From positions 1 to 38,902 of the forward strand of contig SYAM01000082.1 in the NCBI GenBank assembly GCA_005787645.1: DNA of 38,902 nucleotides. Reading direction: 5' to 3'. A program made the translations under genes and the position numbers. Under the pieces are notes generated by a model. It saw only the letters and a list, made by a program, of their open reading frames with translations. It was not told the DNA's origin and searched no databases. Source of the stretch: Actinomycetota bacterium (GTDB lineage Bacteria; Actinomycetota; Actinomycetes; Nanopelagicales; Nanopelagicaceae). Shown piece after piece: positions 25,853-33,962 of the stretch; positions within the stretch are counted from its first letter, which is position 1, and the number at the start of each line of letters is the position of its first letter.

Positions 25853-25858
25853 AGTTTA
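25853..25858 (-). promoter_or_regulatory. Possible leaderless -10 box for the VIT gene
   Basis: TAAACT overlaps the lgt stop codon and ends 7 nt before the GTG chosen for the VIT gene. No ribosome-binding site is present. The spacing is one base longer than the other leaderless candidates in this window, so the support is weaker. Confidence 0.3.
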
Positions 25859-26686
25859 GCGCGCTCCACGCCGATTTCGACGACCAAAACTGGCGAATGC
25901 GGCGACAACGAAGGCGCAGAGGCTTACCCATACGTTAAACCGAAGGGAGAAGATTTCCGCACTGGTATCGATTCGCAAGTTCTCGATCCAGAAGCGACCA
26001 AATGAATAGCTCGCTACATAAAGGAGAAAGAGGCCGCCACTTCGTAAGAGCCCTCTACGCGCTACTCCGATTAATATGAGGGCCACGACCCCGCACCAGA
26101 GCGATTCATAGAGAAATGTGGGATGGAAAGTTTCGAAATCGGCAAAACCATTTGGTCTTTTATTCGCTGGCACTTGTAGCGCCCAAGGCAAAGTACTGGG
26201 TCTGCCAAATAACTCCACGTTGAACCAATTGCCCCACCGACCAATTGCTTGCGCAATGACTATCCCTGGAGCGAGCGCATCCATGAACACTGCAAAAGAT
26301 GGCAAAGCCTGTAGTTCTACCCCGTGAAGTGAACCTTTTCGCAGAAGTAGTCGATAACGAAGATACGCCCCCGCTACACCTAGACCAATTGCACCCCAAA
26401 TTCCCAAGCCGCCACGCCAAATTGCGATGGCATCAAAAAAGGTTCGCTCGCTATTCCACGATGTAGCAAGGTGATAAAGGCGGCCACCCACGATTCCAGA
26501 GGGCACAGCCCAATATGCAACATCTGTTACAACTCCTGGTAAACCACCGAGTGCTATAAAACGTCGTTCACCCCACCAAACGGCAACAATGACTCCGGCA
26601 ATGATGCAGAGCGCGTAAAAGTGGATTGTTAATGGACCAAGAGTCAACGCACTTAGTGAAGGTGAAGGAAATGACGCCACCTTCAT
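25856..26686 (-). CDS. lgt: Prolipoprotein diacylglyceryl transferase (Lgt)
   Basis: Lgt transfers diacylglycerol from phosphatidylglycerol to the lipobox Cys of prolipoproteins at the membrane. The 276-residue protein has about seven membrane segments and the family blocks GIVGGRLYH (Arg near the active site), AQAIGRWGNWFNVELFGRPS (the Lgt signature) and HPTFLYESLW. It follows the thioredoxin-like gene by 7 nt. One likely substrate, the LivK-type lipoprotein, is encoded in the same window. The C-terminal tail is basic (FGRRNRRGAR). Identity is firm. Confidence 0.97.
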   Translation of the reverse strand: MKVASFPSPSLSALTLGPLTIHFYALCIIAGVIVAVWWGERRFIALGGLPGVVTDVAYWAVPSGIVGGRLYHLATSWNSERTFFDAIAIWRGGLGIWGAIGLGVAGAYLRYRLLLRKGSLHGVELQALPSFAVFMDALAPGIVIAQAIGRWGNWFNVELFGRPSTLPWALQVPANKRPNGFADFETFHPTFLYESLWCGVVALILIGVARRGLLRSGGLFLLYVASYSFGRFWIENLRIDTSAEIFSLRFNVWVSLCAFVVAAFASFGRRNRRGAR

Positions 26687-26693
26687 CAGGTTG

Positions 26694-27404
26694 TTAGTTA
26701 ATTCCGTACTTGACTAGTTGTGCGTTAAAGCCTTCAGGGGTGTAGTAGTTGATCCCTTGCTGATCGCTCTCGATGATATTGCCATCGATAACCACCGTTG
26801 GAGTTCCGTTGATATTTGCCTCGCCGCCTGCAGCAGAGACGTTAGTCAACCACTTACGATATTTATCGGTATTGAGGCAAGCAGCGAATTTCGTCTCATC
26901 AAGTCCCATCGCTGTGGCCATCGAGATGATGTATGGCTTATCCCACGTACCCGAACCCTCTTGCTCTTGGTTGTCATAGAGGAACTTACTATATTCGCGG
27001 AACTTACCTTGATCAGCGGCACAACCACCACCCATTCCTGCTACCACTGATTCAGGGCCAAGGAACGAGAGAGTGTTGTAGACAACTTTTGCTTTACCTT
27101 GACTAATAATCTCCGCAATCTTGGCGCCATTGGTATCTTCGAAACGCTTACAACTCGGGCATTGAAAATCTTCCCAGATGTTGATTGTGGGCGACTTATC
27201 AGCATTGAACACAATGCCATATCCATCGGCAGCGCTTGCTCCCGGAGGGAGTGCGACATTTGATGCACTTCTATTACTCACGACAGTGAAGACTGCACCA
27301 ATCACTACTACGAGTGAGACCATTCCGATGACGATCCACCGAGTGATTGGATCGGGTTGATTATTTCGTCCGCCACGTTGAGGGCCACGGTTCTTGGATG
27401 CCAT
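26694..27404 (-). CDS. Membrane-anchored DsbA-family thioredoxin-like protein
   Basis: The 236-residue protein has one N-terminal membrane segment (about 21-43) and an extracytoplasmic thioredoxin-fold domain. The active site is CPSC at 82-85 (WEDFQCPSCKRFED). A helical insertion holds further Cys residues, and the cis-Pro loop is GTPTVVIDG near residue 200. Proteins of this family form or rearrange disulfides in exported proteins. It lies 9 nt after the MauE/DoxX gene, a membrane partner that may re-oxidise or reduce it, and directly before lgt. A role in folding of envelope proteins is inferred. Confidence 0.9.
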   Translation of the reverse strand: MASKNRGPQRGGRNNQPDPITRWIVIGMVSLVVVIGAVFTVVSNRSASNVALPPGASAADGYGIVFNADKSPTINIWEDFQCPSCKRFEDTNGAKIAEIISQGKAKVVYNTLSFLGPESVVAGMGGGCAADQGKFREYSKFLYDNQEQEGSGTWDKPYIISMATAMGLDETKFAACLNTDKYRKWLTNVSAAGGEANINGTPTVVIDGNIIESDQQGINYYTPEGFNAQLVKYGIN

Positions 27405-27413
27405 GTTTTCAGC

Positions 27414-27926
27414 CTACTTCCCGCGATTATCTAGCGCAAAACGAGAACTCGGGCGGTAATAGAGGTAGAAACCGCATATCGCCAACCCAATATCTCTGAT
27501 GATTTCTTGGAGATACTTGGTCTCGCTCGGGTCGATCTCTCCCCCGCCACCAAAGCACCCACAGTCGATGCTCAAACCGCGTGCCCACGCTGAGGCAATT
27601 GCCCCAATAAAGAGCACCATAAGTAGCGCACCGACCAATCCTGAGAGTCTGGTGAATACTCCGAGAATCAAAAGCGCACCGAGCCCTACCTCAAACCACG
27701 GCAAGATGTAACCAAAGAATGAAGCAAGAGAGTTTGGCAGTAATTCATAGGCGCGCATCGCTGCTGCCGCTTTGTAAGGGGTTGGAATCTTTATCGCTCC
27801 AGCAACAAAGACCACCCCACCTAATGTCAGGCGTGCAAATAAACCGAGCCAATCCAGTAGCTCTACCCGCTTTGAGAGAAGCGGTGACTCCGATGAGACC
27901 TTTACTCCATCTACTTGATTATTCAT
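27414..27926 (-). CDS. MauE/DoxX-family redox-associated membrane protein
   Basis: The 170-residue protein has four predicted membrane helices, resembling MauE/DoxX proteins. Visible are LLDWLGLFARLTLGGVVFVAGAIKI in the first helix, LPWFEVGLGALLILGVFTRLSG in the middle, and a conserved IDCGCFGGGGEID loop with Cys122 and Cys124. MauE proteins are linked to disulfide formation, and the adjacent thioredoxin-like gene supports a redox pair. Its ATG overlaps the trpA stop (ATGA), so it is made with the tryptophan enzymes though not known to act in that pathway. The exact reaction is unknown. Confidence 0.85.
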   Translation of the reverse strand: MNNQVDGVKVSSESPLLSKRVELLDWLGLFARLTLGGVVFVAGAIKIPTPYKAAAAMRAYELLPNSLASFFGYILPWFEVGLGALLILGVFTRLSGLVGALLMVLFIGAIASAWARGLSIDCGCFGGGGEIDPSETKYLQEIIRDIGLAICGFYLYYRPSSRFALDNRGK

Positions 27927-28771
27927 TTTACTCCTCTTGCCTCTTTCGCGCCGCTCACTCCGGGAGATTCACGATTGGCTGACCTAGTCGCCGCTGCGAG
28001 CGATAATGCAAGTTCTTCCAAGCCCACTAAACCTTTATCGAGATCTTTTCCAAGTAACTCTTTGATAAGTGCGCTACCGATAATGACACCATCAGCGTAA
28101 GTCGCAACCTCTCTCGCTTGCTCAGGGGTAGAGACTCCTAAACCCACCGCTACCGGGAGATCAGAGACTTGTCGAATGCGCGCGACCAACTCTTGCGCTG
28201 AATTCGAGACCGATGTGCGTGTTCCAGTCACGCCCATCAAACTTGCCGCATAAATAAATCCAGAGGTGATTCCCGTGACCTTTCGCAAACGATCATCAGT
28301 GGTGCTCGGGGCAACTACATATATCGTGTTGATGCCTGCTCGCGCAGCGCTCTGATTCCACGGCTGGGCCTGTTCAAACGAGAGATCAGGGGTGATAACC
28401 CCAGAACCTCCCGCTTGCGCAATCGCATGAGCGAACTTATCGACACCAAATTGCTCAATCGGATTCCAATACGTCATTACTACTGCCGCTGCACCCCGCT
28501 CGGTAGCGTGATGCAATGTTCCAAGAACATCCTTTGCTTTAACCCCATTTCGCAACGCCTGGTCGGCTGCCTCTTGAATAATTGGGCCATCCATCACAGG
28601 ATCGCTATAGGGATACCCAATCTCCACCGCATCAAATCCAGAGTCGATGAGAACATCGATTGCCCTCTTACACCCCTCAACTGTCGGAAATCCCGCTGGA
28701 ATGTACCCAATGAGTGCTGCTCGGTTCTCACCTCTTGCTTGATGGAGAACTCTTTCGAGCGAGGTCTGCAT
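27923..28771 (-). CDS. trpA: Tryptophan synthase alpha subunit (TrpA)
   Basis: TrpA cleaves indole-3-glycerol phosphate to indole and glyceraldehyde 3-phosphate in the alpha2-beta2 tryptophan synthase. The 282-residue TIM barrel has catalytic Glu50 and Asp61 in VEIGYPYSDPVMDGPIIQ. The phosphate-binding end includes GLGVSTPEQA and DGVIIGSALIK. It starts 2 nt after trpB, as expected for subunits made in equal amounts. The C-terminal tail (after about residue 265) is short and polar. Identity is firm. Confidence 0.97.
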   Translation of the reverse strand: MQTSLERVLHQARGENRAALIGYIPAGFPTVEGCKRAIDVLIDSGFDAVEIGYPYSDPVMDGPIIQEAADQALRNGVKAKDVLGTLHHATERGAAAVVMTYWNPIEQFGVDKFAHAIAQAGGSGVITPDLSFEQAQPWNQSAARAGINTIYVVAPSTTDDRLRKVTGITSGFIYAASLMGVTGTRTSVSNSAQELVARIRQVSDLPVAVGLGVSTPEQAREVATYADGVIIGSALIKELLGKDLDKGLVGLEELALSLAAATRSANRESPGVSGAKEARGVK

Positions 28772-28773
28772 CG

Positions 28774-29961
28774 CTAGGCCATTCCAAAATATTCAGCGGC
28801 AGTTTGTACATCTTTGTCGCCACGACCGCTGAGATTAATCAGTAGTGTCGAGTTTGGGCCCAACTCTTTCCCAAGTTTGATAGCGCCTGCAAGTGCGTGC
28901 GCAGTTTCAATGGCTGGAATTATCCCCTCAGTTCTGCAGAGAAGTGAGAATGCTTCCATCGCCTCCTTATCGGTAATTGGCCAATATTCAGCACGACCTA
29001 TGTCATAGAGATGTGCATGTTCTGGACCCACACCTGGGTAATCCAATCCCGCAGAGATCGAATGTGACTCGATGGTCTGCCCATCTTCATCTTGCAGCAT
29101 GTACGAGCGAGCGCCGTGGAGAACTCCTGGTCGGCCACCTGAGATCGCTGATGCATGGCGACCAGTTTCAAGTCCATCACCACCGGCCTCTAATCCAATG
29201 AGTCGTACGCTTTTCTCATCGATAAACGGATAGAAGATTCCAATTGCGTTGGAGCCGCCCCCGACGCACGCCAGAACTGCAGTAGGTAAAGCACCAGTCA
29301 ATTCGAGCACCTGTGCTCGCGCTTCATCACCAATGATTCGATGAAAATCTCGAACCATGACTGGGAATGGGTGTGGACCGGCGACAGTCCCCAATATGTA
29401 ATGAGTCGTCTCTACGTTAGTTACCCAATCACGCATCGCTTCATTGATCGCATCTTTTAACGTTCGCGATCCTGCAGTAACAGGTACAACAGTTGCCCCA
29501 AGCAATCGCATTCGCGCAACATTGAGCGCTTGACGCTTGGTGTCTTCTTCTCCCATGTATACAACGCACTCAAGTCCAAGAAGTGCCGCTGCAGTCGCAG
29601 AAGCTACTCCATGTTGTCCCGCACCAGTCTCAGCAATTACCCGCTTTTTGCCCATCCGTTTTGTCATGAGCGCTTGACCTAGAACATTGTTGATCTTATG
29701 AGAGCCGGTGTGGTTGAGATCCTCGCGCTTAAGCAAGATTCGCGCGCCACCGCAGTAATCGGCAAAGCGATTCGCCTCAGTAAGGATGCTAGGACGCCCT
29801 GAGTACGTTTTATGAAGATGGCTCAACTCCGCAACAAAACTTCGGTCGTTTTTCAGCTCCTGGTGCATCTTCGCTAATTCATCAAGCGCTGCGATAAGCG
29901 CCTCTGGCACGTAGCGACCACCATAAGGGCCAAAGAGGCCGGTATCTATAGTTGCAGTCAT
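28774..29961 (-). CDS. trpB: Tryptophan synthase beta subunit (TrpB)
   Basis: TrpB joins indole and serine to make tryptophan using pyridoxal phosphate. The 395-residue protein has the PLP Lys89 in KREDLNHTGSHKINN, the catalytic-region AETGAGQHG, and the cofactor phosphate loop CVGGGSNAIGIF. It contains the Arg/Tyr-rich start FGPYGGRYVPE typical of TrpB1, which works in complex with TrpA. The ATG overlaps the trpC stop (ATGA). Length is typical. Confidence 0.98.
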   Translation of the reverse strand: MTATIDTGLFGPYGGRYVPEALIAALDELAKMHQELKNDRSFVAELSHLHKTYSGRPSILTEANRFADYCGGARILLKREDLNHTGSHKINNVLGQALMTKRMGKKRVIAETGAGQHGVASATAAALLGLECVVYMGEEDTKRQALNVARMRLLGATVVPVTAGSRTLKDAINEAMRDWVTNVETTHYILGTVAGPHPFPVMVRDFHRIIGDEARAQVLELTGALPTAVLACVGGGSNAIGIFYPFIDEKSVRLIGLEAGGDGLETGRHASAISGGRPGVLHGARSYMLQDEDGQTIESHSISAGLDYPGVGPEHAHLYDIGRAEYWPITDKEAMEAFSLLCRTEGIIPAIETAHALAGAIKLGKELGPNSTLLINLSGRGDKDVQTAAEYFGMA

Positions 29962-30785
29962 GGGCTAAGCCTACGGACTCTTGCCGCTTGCGCGCGATGT
30001 AAAAATGTTCGAATACTCTCGGCTGGATCTCCATCTTTAACCAGCGCCTCACCCACCAAGATGCCATCTGCCCCGACCGCCGCCAACGCCGCTACCTCAT
30101 CCGCGCTGCTGATCCCAGATTCAGCAATTAAAGGAACTCCGGCCTCAACCAGAGGAGCCAGCTGGGAAAAAATTCCAGAGTTGATGTCGAGCGTTTTGAG
30201 ATTTCGTGCATTGATTCCTAGTAAATCCAGAGAGAGAACTCCTTGAGCTGAGAGGCGAATCACACGAAGTAACTCATGTTCATCATGAATTTCTATCAAC
30301 GTTCTCATACCTAGTGAATGGGTGAGATTGGTGAATTCAACGAGTTGTTCATCGCTCAGCGCAGCGACAATCAAAAGAATGATATCTGCACCAAATGCTC
30401 GAGCTTCGAAAATCTGATAGTCATCGACAATAAATTCTTTACGTAGCACAGGAATAGAAACAGCGCCTCGTACAGCAGCGAGATCAGCAAGCGAGCCTTT
30501 GAAGCGACGCTCCTCTGTTAAAACACTAACGGCACACGCGCCACCCAATTCATAACTTTTGGCAAGCGCTGCAGGATCAGTAATTTGCGCAAGCGGGCCC
30601 TTGCTCGGTGACGAGCGTTTGACTTCAGCAATCACACCGAATGCGCCACCTGCAAAATACTCTCTGACGTCAAGAGCGGGGGCTGCCTCTAAAGCGCGGC
30701 TCCGCATCTGATCAAAAGTATGCTGACTTTTTCGACTGGCTAGATCCTCTTTTACTCCGACGATGATTTCGTCTAGAACGCTCAT
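29958..30785 (-). CDS. trpC: Indole-3-glycerol phosphate synthase (TrpC)
   Basis: TrpC closes the indole ring from carboxyphenylamino-deoxyribulose phosphate. The 275-residue single TIM-barrel protein shows VIAEVKRSSPSKG (the substrate Lys), VLTEERRFKGSLADL, the catalytic VLRKEFIVDDYQI, and ESGISS near the phosphate site. It is not fused to TrpF, and no trpF exists in the window. The preceding gene encodes the HGxxPAAW membrane protein and ends 18 nt upstream. No trpD or trpG is present either. Confidence 0.97.
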   Translation of the reverse strand: MSVLDEIIVGVKEDLASRKSQHTFDQMRSRALEAAPALDVREYFAGGAFGVIAEVKRSSPSKGPLAQITDPAALAKSYELGGACAVSVLTEERRFKGSLADLAAVRGAVSIPVLRKEFIVDDYQIFEARAFGADIILLIVAALSDEQLVEFTNLTHSLGMRTLIEIHDEHELLRVIRLSAQGVLSLDLLGINARNLKTLDINSGIFSQLAPLVEAGVPLIAESGISSADEVAALAAVGADGILVGEALVKDGDPAESIRTFLHRAQAARVRRLSP

Positions 30786-30803
30786 TTGATTAGCTAATCT
30801 CTT

Positions 30804-31007
30804 TTAATGTGATGTGTGCTTGCGGCCAAGGCCCACAGCCTTCATGACGAGGCCCACAACACCACCGAGTGCGACGATTGCAAAACCTGCAATAGCCCAT
30901 GGAATATTCGCCACAGCAATCGCGACGCCAGCCACTATCGAACCAATGATGACTATAAATGTCGTCACCCATGCTGCAGGAGTCTTTCCGTGATCGTTTA
31001 CGGACAT
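30804..31007 (-). CDS. HGxxPAAW-family small membrane protein
   Basis: This 67-residue protein starts MSVNDHGKTPAAW, matching the HGxxPAAW motif found in small proteins of actinobacterial tryptophan operons. Two membrane segments follow (about 13-34 and 36-58) and a short basic, His-rich tail. I chose the ATG at 31007 because a GAGGGG ribosome-binding site sits 6 nt upstream. An in-frame start 13 codons earlier has no motif value. No function is established for this family. Position between trpE and trpC is consistent with other actinobacteria. Confidence 0.8.
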   Translation of the reverse strand: MSVNDHGKTPAAWVTTFIVIIGSIVAGVAIAVANIPWAIAGFAIVALGGVVGLVMKAVGLGRKHTSH

Positions 31008-31050
31008 TGGTTTCCCCTCTTGTGATGTGCTAGCAAGGCGGCACACCCTA

Positions 31051-31072
31051 ATTTTATCGTAGTTTTACTACG
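31051..31072 (-). promoter_or_regulatory. Candidate internal trp promoter and small hairpin
   Basis: In the 66-nt gap before the HGxxPAAW gene, TAAAAT (31051-31056, minus strand) is a good -10 match. Directly upstream is a 6-bp hairpin CGTAGT-AAA-ACTACG (31058-31072). It is the only gap over 50 nt within the his-trp block. A start here would transcribe trpC, trpB and trpA apart from trpE. No -35 match is seen, and the hairpin could instead be an operator. Confidence 0.35.
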
Positions 31073-31073
31073 C

Positions 31074-31346
31074 CTACTGCTCAGTCGGGTCCTCGCCGGC
31101 AGAGAGAGCGCGCCAGGGATCCTTCTCTCGCTCGTAGCGACTGGGCAACCCAGAGCGCTTTCGTCCACCTCGCATCCGTCTCATGAAAAGAGGTGCAATC
31201 AAGGCCAGGAGTAGCGATGTAAGCGAGAGCATTAAAAGTAGTAGCGCCCATGCCTGTAGGGCTTGACTCAACGATTGCGCTGCTATCAACGCCCCAGAAG
31301 TGGAGAGAATGATGGCGACAATGAATTTCACTGAGCGCATTCTCAC
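31074..31346 (-). CDS. Trp-region membrane protein (TIGR02234-like, short form)
   Basis: The 90-residue protein has two hydrophobic segments (about 6-24 and 30-53), followed by a basic stretch and a C-terminal SRYEREKDPWRALSAGEDPTEQ. That tail resembles the conserved end of the tryptophan-operon membrane protein family (TIGR02234, Rv1610-like), which is usually nearly twice as long with more membrane segments. Here the N-terminal helices appear lost. The ATG overlaps the trpE stop (ATGA). Function is unknown. Recognition rests on the tail motif and the gene position. Confidence 0.7.
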   Translation of the reverse strand: MRMRSVKFIVAIILSTSGALIAAQSLSQALQAWALLLLMLSLTSLLLALIAPLFMRRMRGGRKRSGLPSRYEREKDPWRALSAGEDPTEQ

Positions 31347-32836
31347 CCCTTTGCGAGTGCATTAGCGGACGCAATCGCGGTGAGCACTGCCGCTGCCTTA
31401 TTTACACACTCTTGGTCCTCGTTCTCAGGAATCGAATCGGCGACGATTCCAGCACCTGCTTGAACGTAAGCAATGCCATCTTTGATGAGCGCCGTTCTGA
31501 TTGCAATCGCTGAATCAAGATTTCCTCTGAAGTCGATATAGCCAACTATCCCTCCATAAAGCCCGCGCCGAGTCGGCTCCAACTCTTCGATGATTTCCAT
31601 TGCGCGCGGTTTAGGCGCTCCCGAGAGAGTACCTGCAGGAAATACTGCGCAGAGCGCATCGACCACTGAAACCTCATCATTCAATTCGCCTGTAACGGTA
31701 GAGACGATATGCATCACATGGGAATATCTCTCTATATTCATAAACTCGATAACGTCAACCGTTCCAGGTTTGCATACTCTTCCTAGATCATTTCGCCCCA
31801 GATCAACAAGCATCAAATGCTCAGCGCGCTCCTTAATATCTCCCAAAAGTTCAGCTGCTAACCGATCATCTTCTTCGCTGTCTTTTCCACGTGGCCGAGT
31901 ACCTGCTATGGGATGAACCATTGCTTTACGGTCAGATATCTTGACGAGCGCCTCCGGACTAGAACCGACTACATCAAGTCCCCCATTAAATCGGAGAAGG
32001 TACATATACGGACTGGGGTTGTAACGCCTAAGCATTCGATAAATATCAAGTGCACTTGCGTTGACGGGAGTTGAGAAACGTTGCGAGAGGACCACTTGGA
32101 ATGCCTCTCCTGCAAGGATCTCCTCCTTTATCTTCGCTACAGCATCGCAATATGCGGCAGAGCTTGTTGCCCGTAGATAATCTGGCTGTGCACGTTGGTC
32201 GAGGAAGGAGATAGAGCCTTGCTCTGTTGAAGAGACCCCTAATAGATCACCCTGCATCTGATCAAGTCGCGAATTTGCATCTGTGAATGCCTCATCTACT
32301 CGCTCGTCACTCCCATCCCAGTTGATCGCATTAGCAATCAAAGTGACTACGCTCGTTGCATGATCGAAGATTGCTAGGTCTGAGATGAGCATGAACGATA
32401 ACTCTGGAATATTGAGATCATCTTTGGCGATATTGGGAAGCCGTTCCATTCTCCTGACGCCGTCATATCCGAGAAAACCTACAAGACCACTCGTAAGGGG
32501 TGGAAGTTCAGGAAGAGCCACGCTCTTCAGGTGTTGGGTGGTGATTTCTAGCGCTTCAAGTGGATCAATGCCTTCCGGAGCGCCAGCAGGTTTGATACCC
32601 CTCCAGATGGCAACACCATTCTCTTCGGTAAGCGTTGCATTACTGCGAACACCGATAAAGGAGTAGCGCGACCAAGTCCTTCCATTTTCGGCGGACTCAA
32701 GGAGAAAGGTTCCCGATCGCTCCTTTGCCAATTTACCGTAGAGACTAAGCGGAGTTTCATTATCTGCAACGAACGAGCGTGTGATTGGAATGACTGTATG
32801 ACTCTTCGCGAATTTGCGAAATTCCTCGAGGAGCAT
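31343..32836 (-). CDS. trpE: Anthranilate synthase component I (TrpE)
   Basis: TrpE makes anthranilate from chorismate with ammonia supplied by TrpG. The 497-residue protein begins with the N-terminal allosteric part, including the LLESA motif (GTFLLESAENGRTWSRYSFIG) where tryptophan binds in feedback inhibition. The C-terminal chorismate domain shows FQVVLSQRF, HPIAGTRPRGK and AGTLSGAPKPRAMEIIEE. TrpG is not in this window. Its ATG overlaps the hisI stop by 1 nt (TGATG), physically joining the his and trp blocks. Identity is firm. Confidence 0.97.
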   Translation of the reverse strand: MLLEEFRKFAKSHTVIPITRSFVADNETPLSLYGKLAKERSGTFLLESAENGRTWSRYSFIGVRSNATLTEENGVAIWRGIKPAGAPEGIDPLEALEITTQHLKSVALPELPPLTSGLVGFLGYDGVRRMERLPNIAKDDLNIPELSFMLISDLAIFDHATSVVTLIANAINWDGSDERVDEAFTDANSRLDQMQGDLLGVSSTEQGSISFLDQRAQPDYLRATSSAAYCDAVAKIKEEILAGEAFQVVLSQRFSTPVNASALDIYRMLRRYNPSPYMYLLRFNGGLDVVGSSPEALVKISDRKAMVHPIAGTRPRGKDSEEDDRLAAELLGDIKERAEHLMLVDLGRNDLGRVCKPGTVDVIEFMNIERYSHVMHIVSTVTGELNDEVSVVDALCAVFPAGTLSGAPKPRAMEIIEELEPTRRGLYGGIVGYIDFRGNLDSAIAIRTALIKDGIAYVQAGAGIVADSIPENEDQECVNKAAAVLTAIASANALAKG

Positions 32837-33177
32837 CAGGAAATCCGATTACCAAAACAGGTTGGCGCGCCAGTGTGGCAAGCGACACCTGTCTGATCAA
32901 CTCTCATCAAAAGCGCATCGCTATCACAATCCACATCAATAGAGTGAAGTCTCTGCGTGTTACCAGAAGTTCTTCCCTTCACCCATAATTCATTTCGACT
33001 TCGACTCCAGTACGTAGCCTCACCAGTTTCGAGCGTCCTCATTAAGGCTTCACGATTCATCCACGCGAGCATCAGGACTTCATTGCTCTCTATCTGCTGG
33101 ACGATTACGGGAATAAGTGATGTCGGTTCCGCGAGGCGATCCTCAATCTCCGCTGGCAATACTGGCCGGTCACTCAT
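32836..33177 (-). CDS. hisI: Phosphoribosyl-AMP cyclohydrolase (HisI)
   Basis: HisI opens the adenine ring of phosphoribosyl-AMP, the third step in histidine synthesis. The 113-residue protein has the family core WMNREALMRTLETGEATYWS and SRNELWVKGRTSGNTQ. The metal-binding segments are DVDCDSD and GVACHTGAPTC. It lacks the HisE domain, which must be encoded elsewhere. I chose the ATG at 33177 with GGGGAG upstream; a GTG at 33201 overlapping the hisF stop is possible and would add 8 residues. Confidence 0.95.
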   Translation of the reverse strand: MSDRPVLPAEIEDRLAEPTSLIPVIVQQIESNEVLMLAWMNREALMRTLETGEATYWSRSRNELWVKGRTSGNTQRLHSIDVDCDSDALLMRVDQTGVACHTGAPTCFGNRIS

Positions 33178-33197
33178 GGCGATATTCTCCCCTATCT

Positions 33198-33962
33198 TCA
33201 CCGGATGAGGTGGCCACGGCCTCGTAAGTACTCCTTGACCGCGCCAATGCGAAAAATGCCGAAATGAAAGACCGAAGCGGCCAATAGCGCATCAGCGCCC
33301 GCCTTGATTGCCAGGTCAAAATCTTCTAATGCCCCCGCACCACCACTTGCTATCAGCGGCACCTTAGCCACCTGTCGAGCCCGTGTGATCATCTCAATGT
33401 CATAACCAGATCGAGTGCCATCAGCATCCATCGAATTAAGAAGCACCTCTCCAATGCCACGCGAACACCCTTGCTCAATCCATTCCAGTGCATCGATACC
33501 CGAACTCTTGCGACCGCCATGGGTGGTCACTTCAAAACCACTTAACGTATTTGCTCGTCGCGCATCAACAGAAAGAACGAGAACTTGCGAGCCAAATCTC
33601 CCACTGATTTCATTGATTAATTCTGGGCGAGCAAGTGCAGCTGTGTTGATTGAAACTTTGTCGGCACCTGCACGTAAGAGTCGATCGACATCATCAACGC
33701 TTCGCACACCACCTCCCACTGTTAGTGGGATGAATACTTCGGCTGCGCATCTATTTACGACCTCATACATCGTCTCGCGAGCGCCACTACTTGCCGTTAT
33801 ATCGAGGAACGTCAATTCATCTGCGCCCTCAGCGTTATAGACGCGGGCCATCTCGACTGGATCTCCAGCATCGATCAAATTGGTGAAATTAACCCCTTTG
33901 ACTACGCGACCTTCCGTAACATCGAGACAAGGGATGATGCGAATCGCTGGCTTCTTGCTCAT
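33198..33962 (-). CDS. hisF: Imidazole glycerol phosphate synthase subunit HisF
   Basis: HisF is the cyclase half of IGP synthase, making imidazole glycerol phosphate and AICAR with ammonia from HisH. The 254-residue TIM barrel has the catalytic Asp in IIPCLDVTEGRVVKGVNF, the second Asp in LVLSVDARR, and the phosphate motifs TVGGGVRS and IASGGAGALEDF. Its ATG overlaps the hisA stop (ATGA). HisH, its partner, is encoded one gene upstream. Identity is firm. Confidence 0.98.
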   Translation of the reverse strand: MSKKPAIRIIPCLDVTEGRVVKGVNFTNLIDAGDPVEMARVYNAEGADELTFLDITASSGARETMYEVVNRCAAEVFIPLTVGGGVRSVDDVDRLLRAGADKVSINTAALARPELINEISGRFGSQVLVLSVDARRANTLSGFEVTTHGGRKSSGIDALEWIEQGCSRGIGEVLLNSMDADGTRSGYDIEMITRARQVAKVPLIASGGAGALEDFDLAIKAGADALLAASVFHFGIFRIGAVKEYLRGRGHLIR

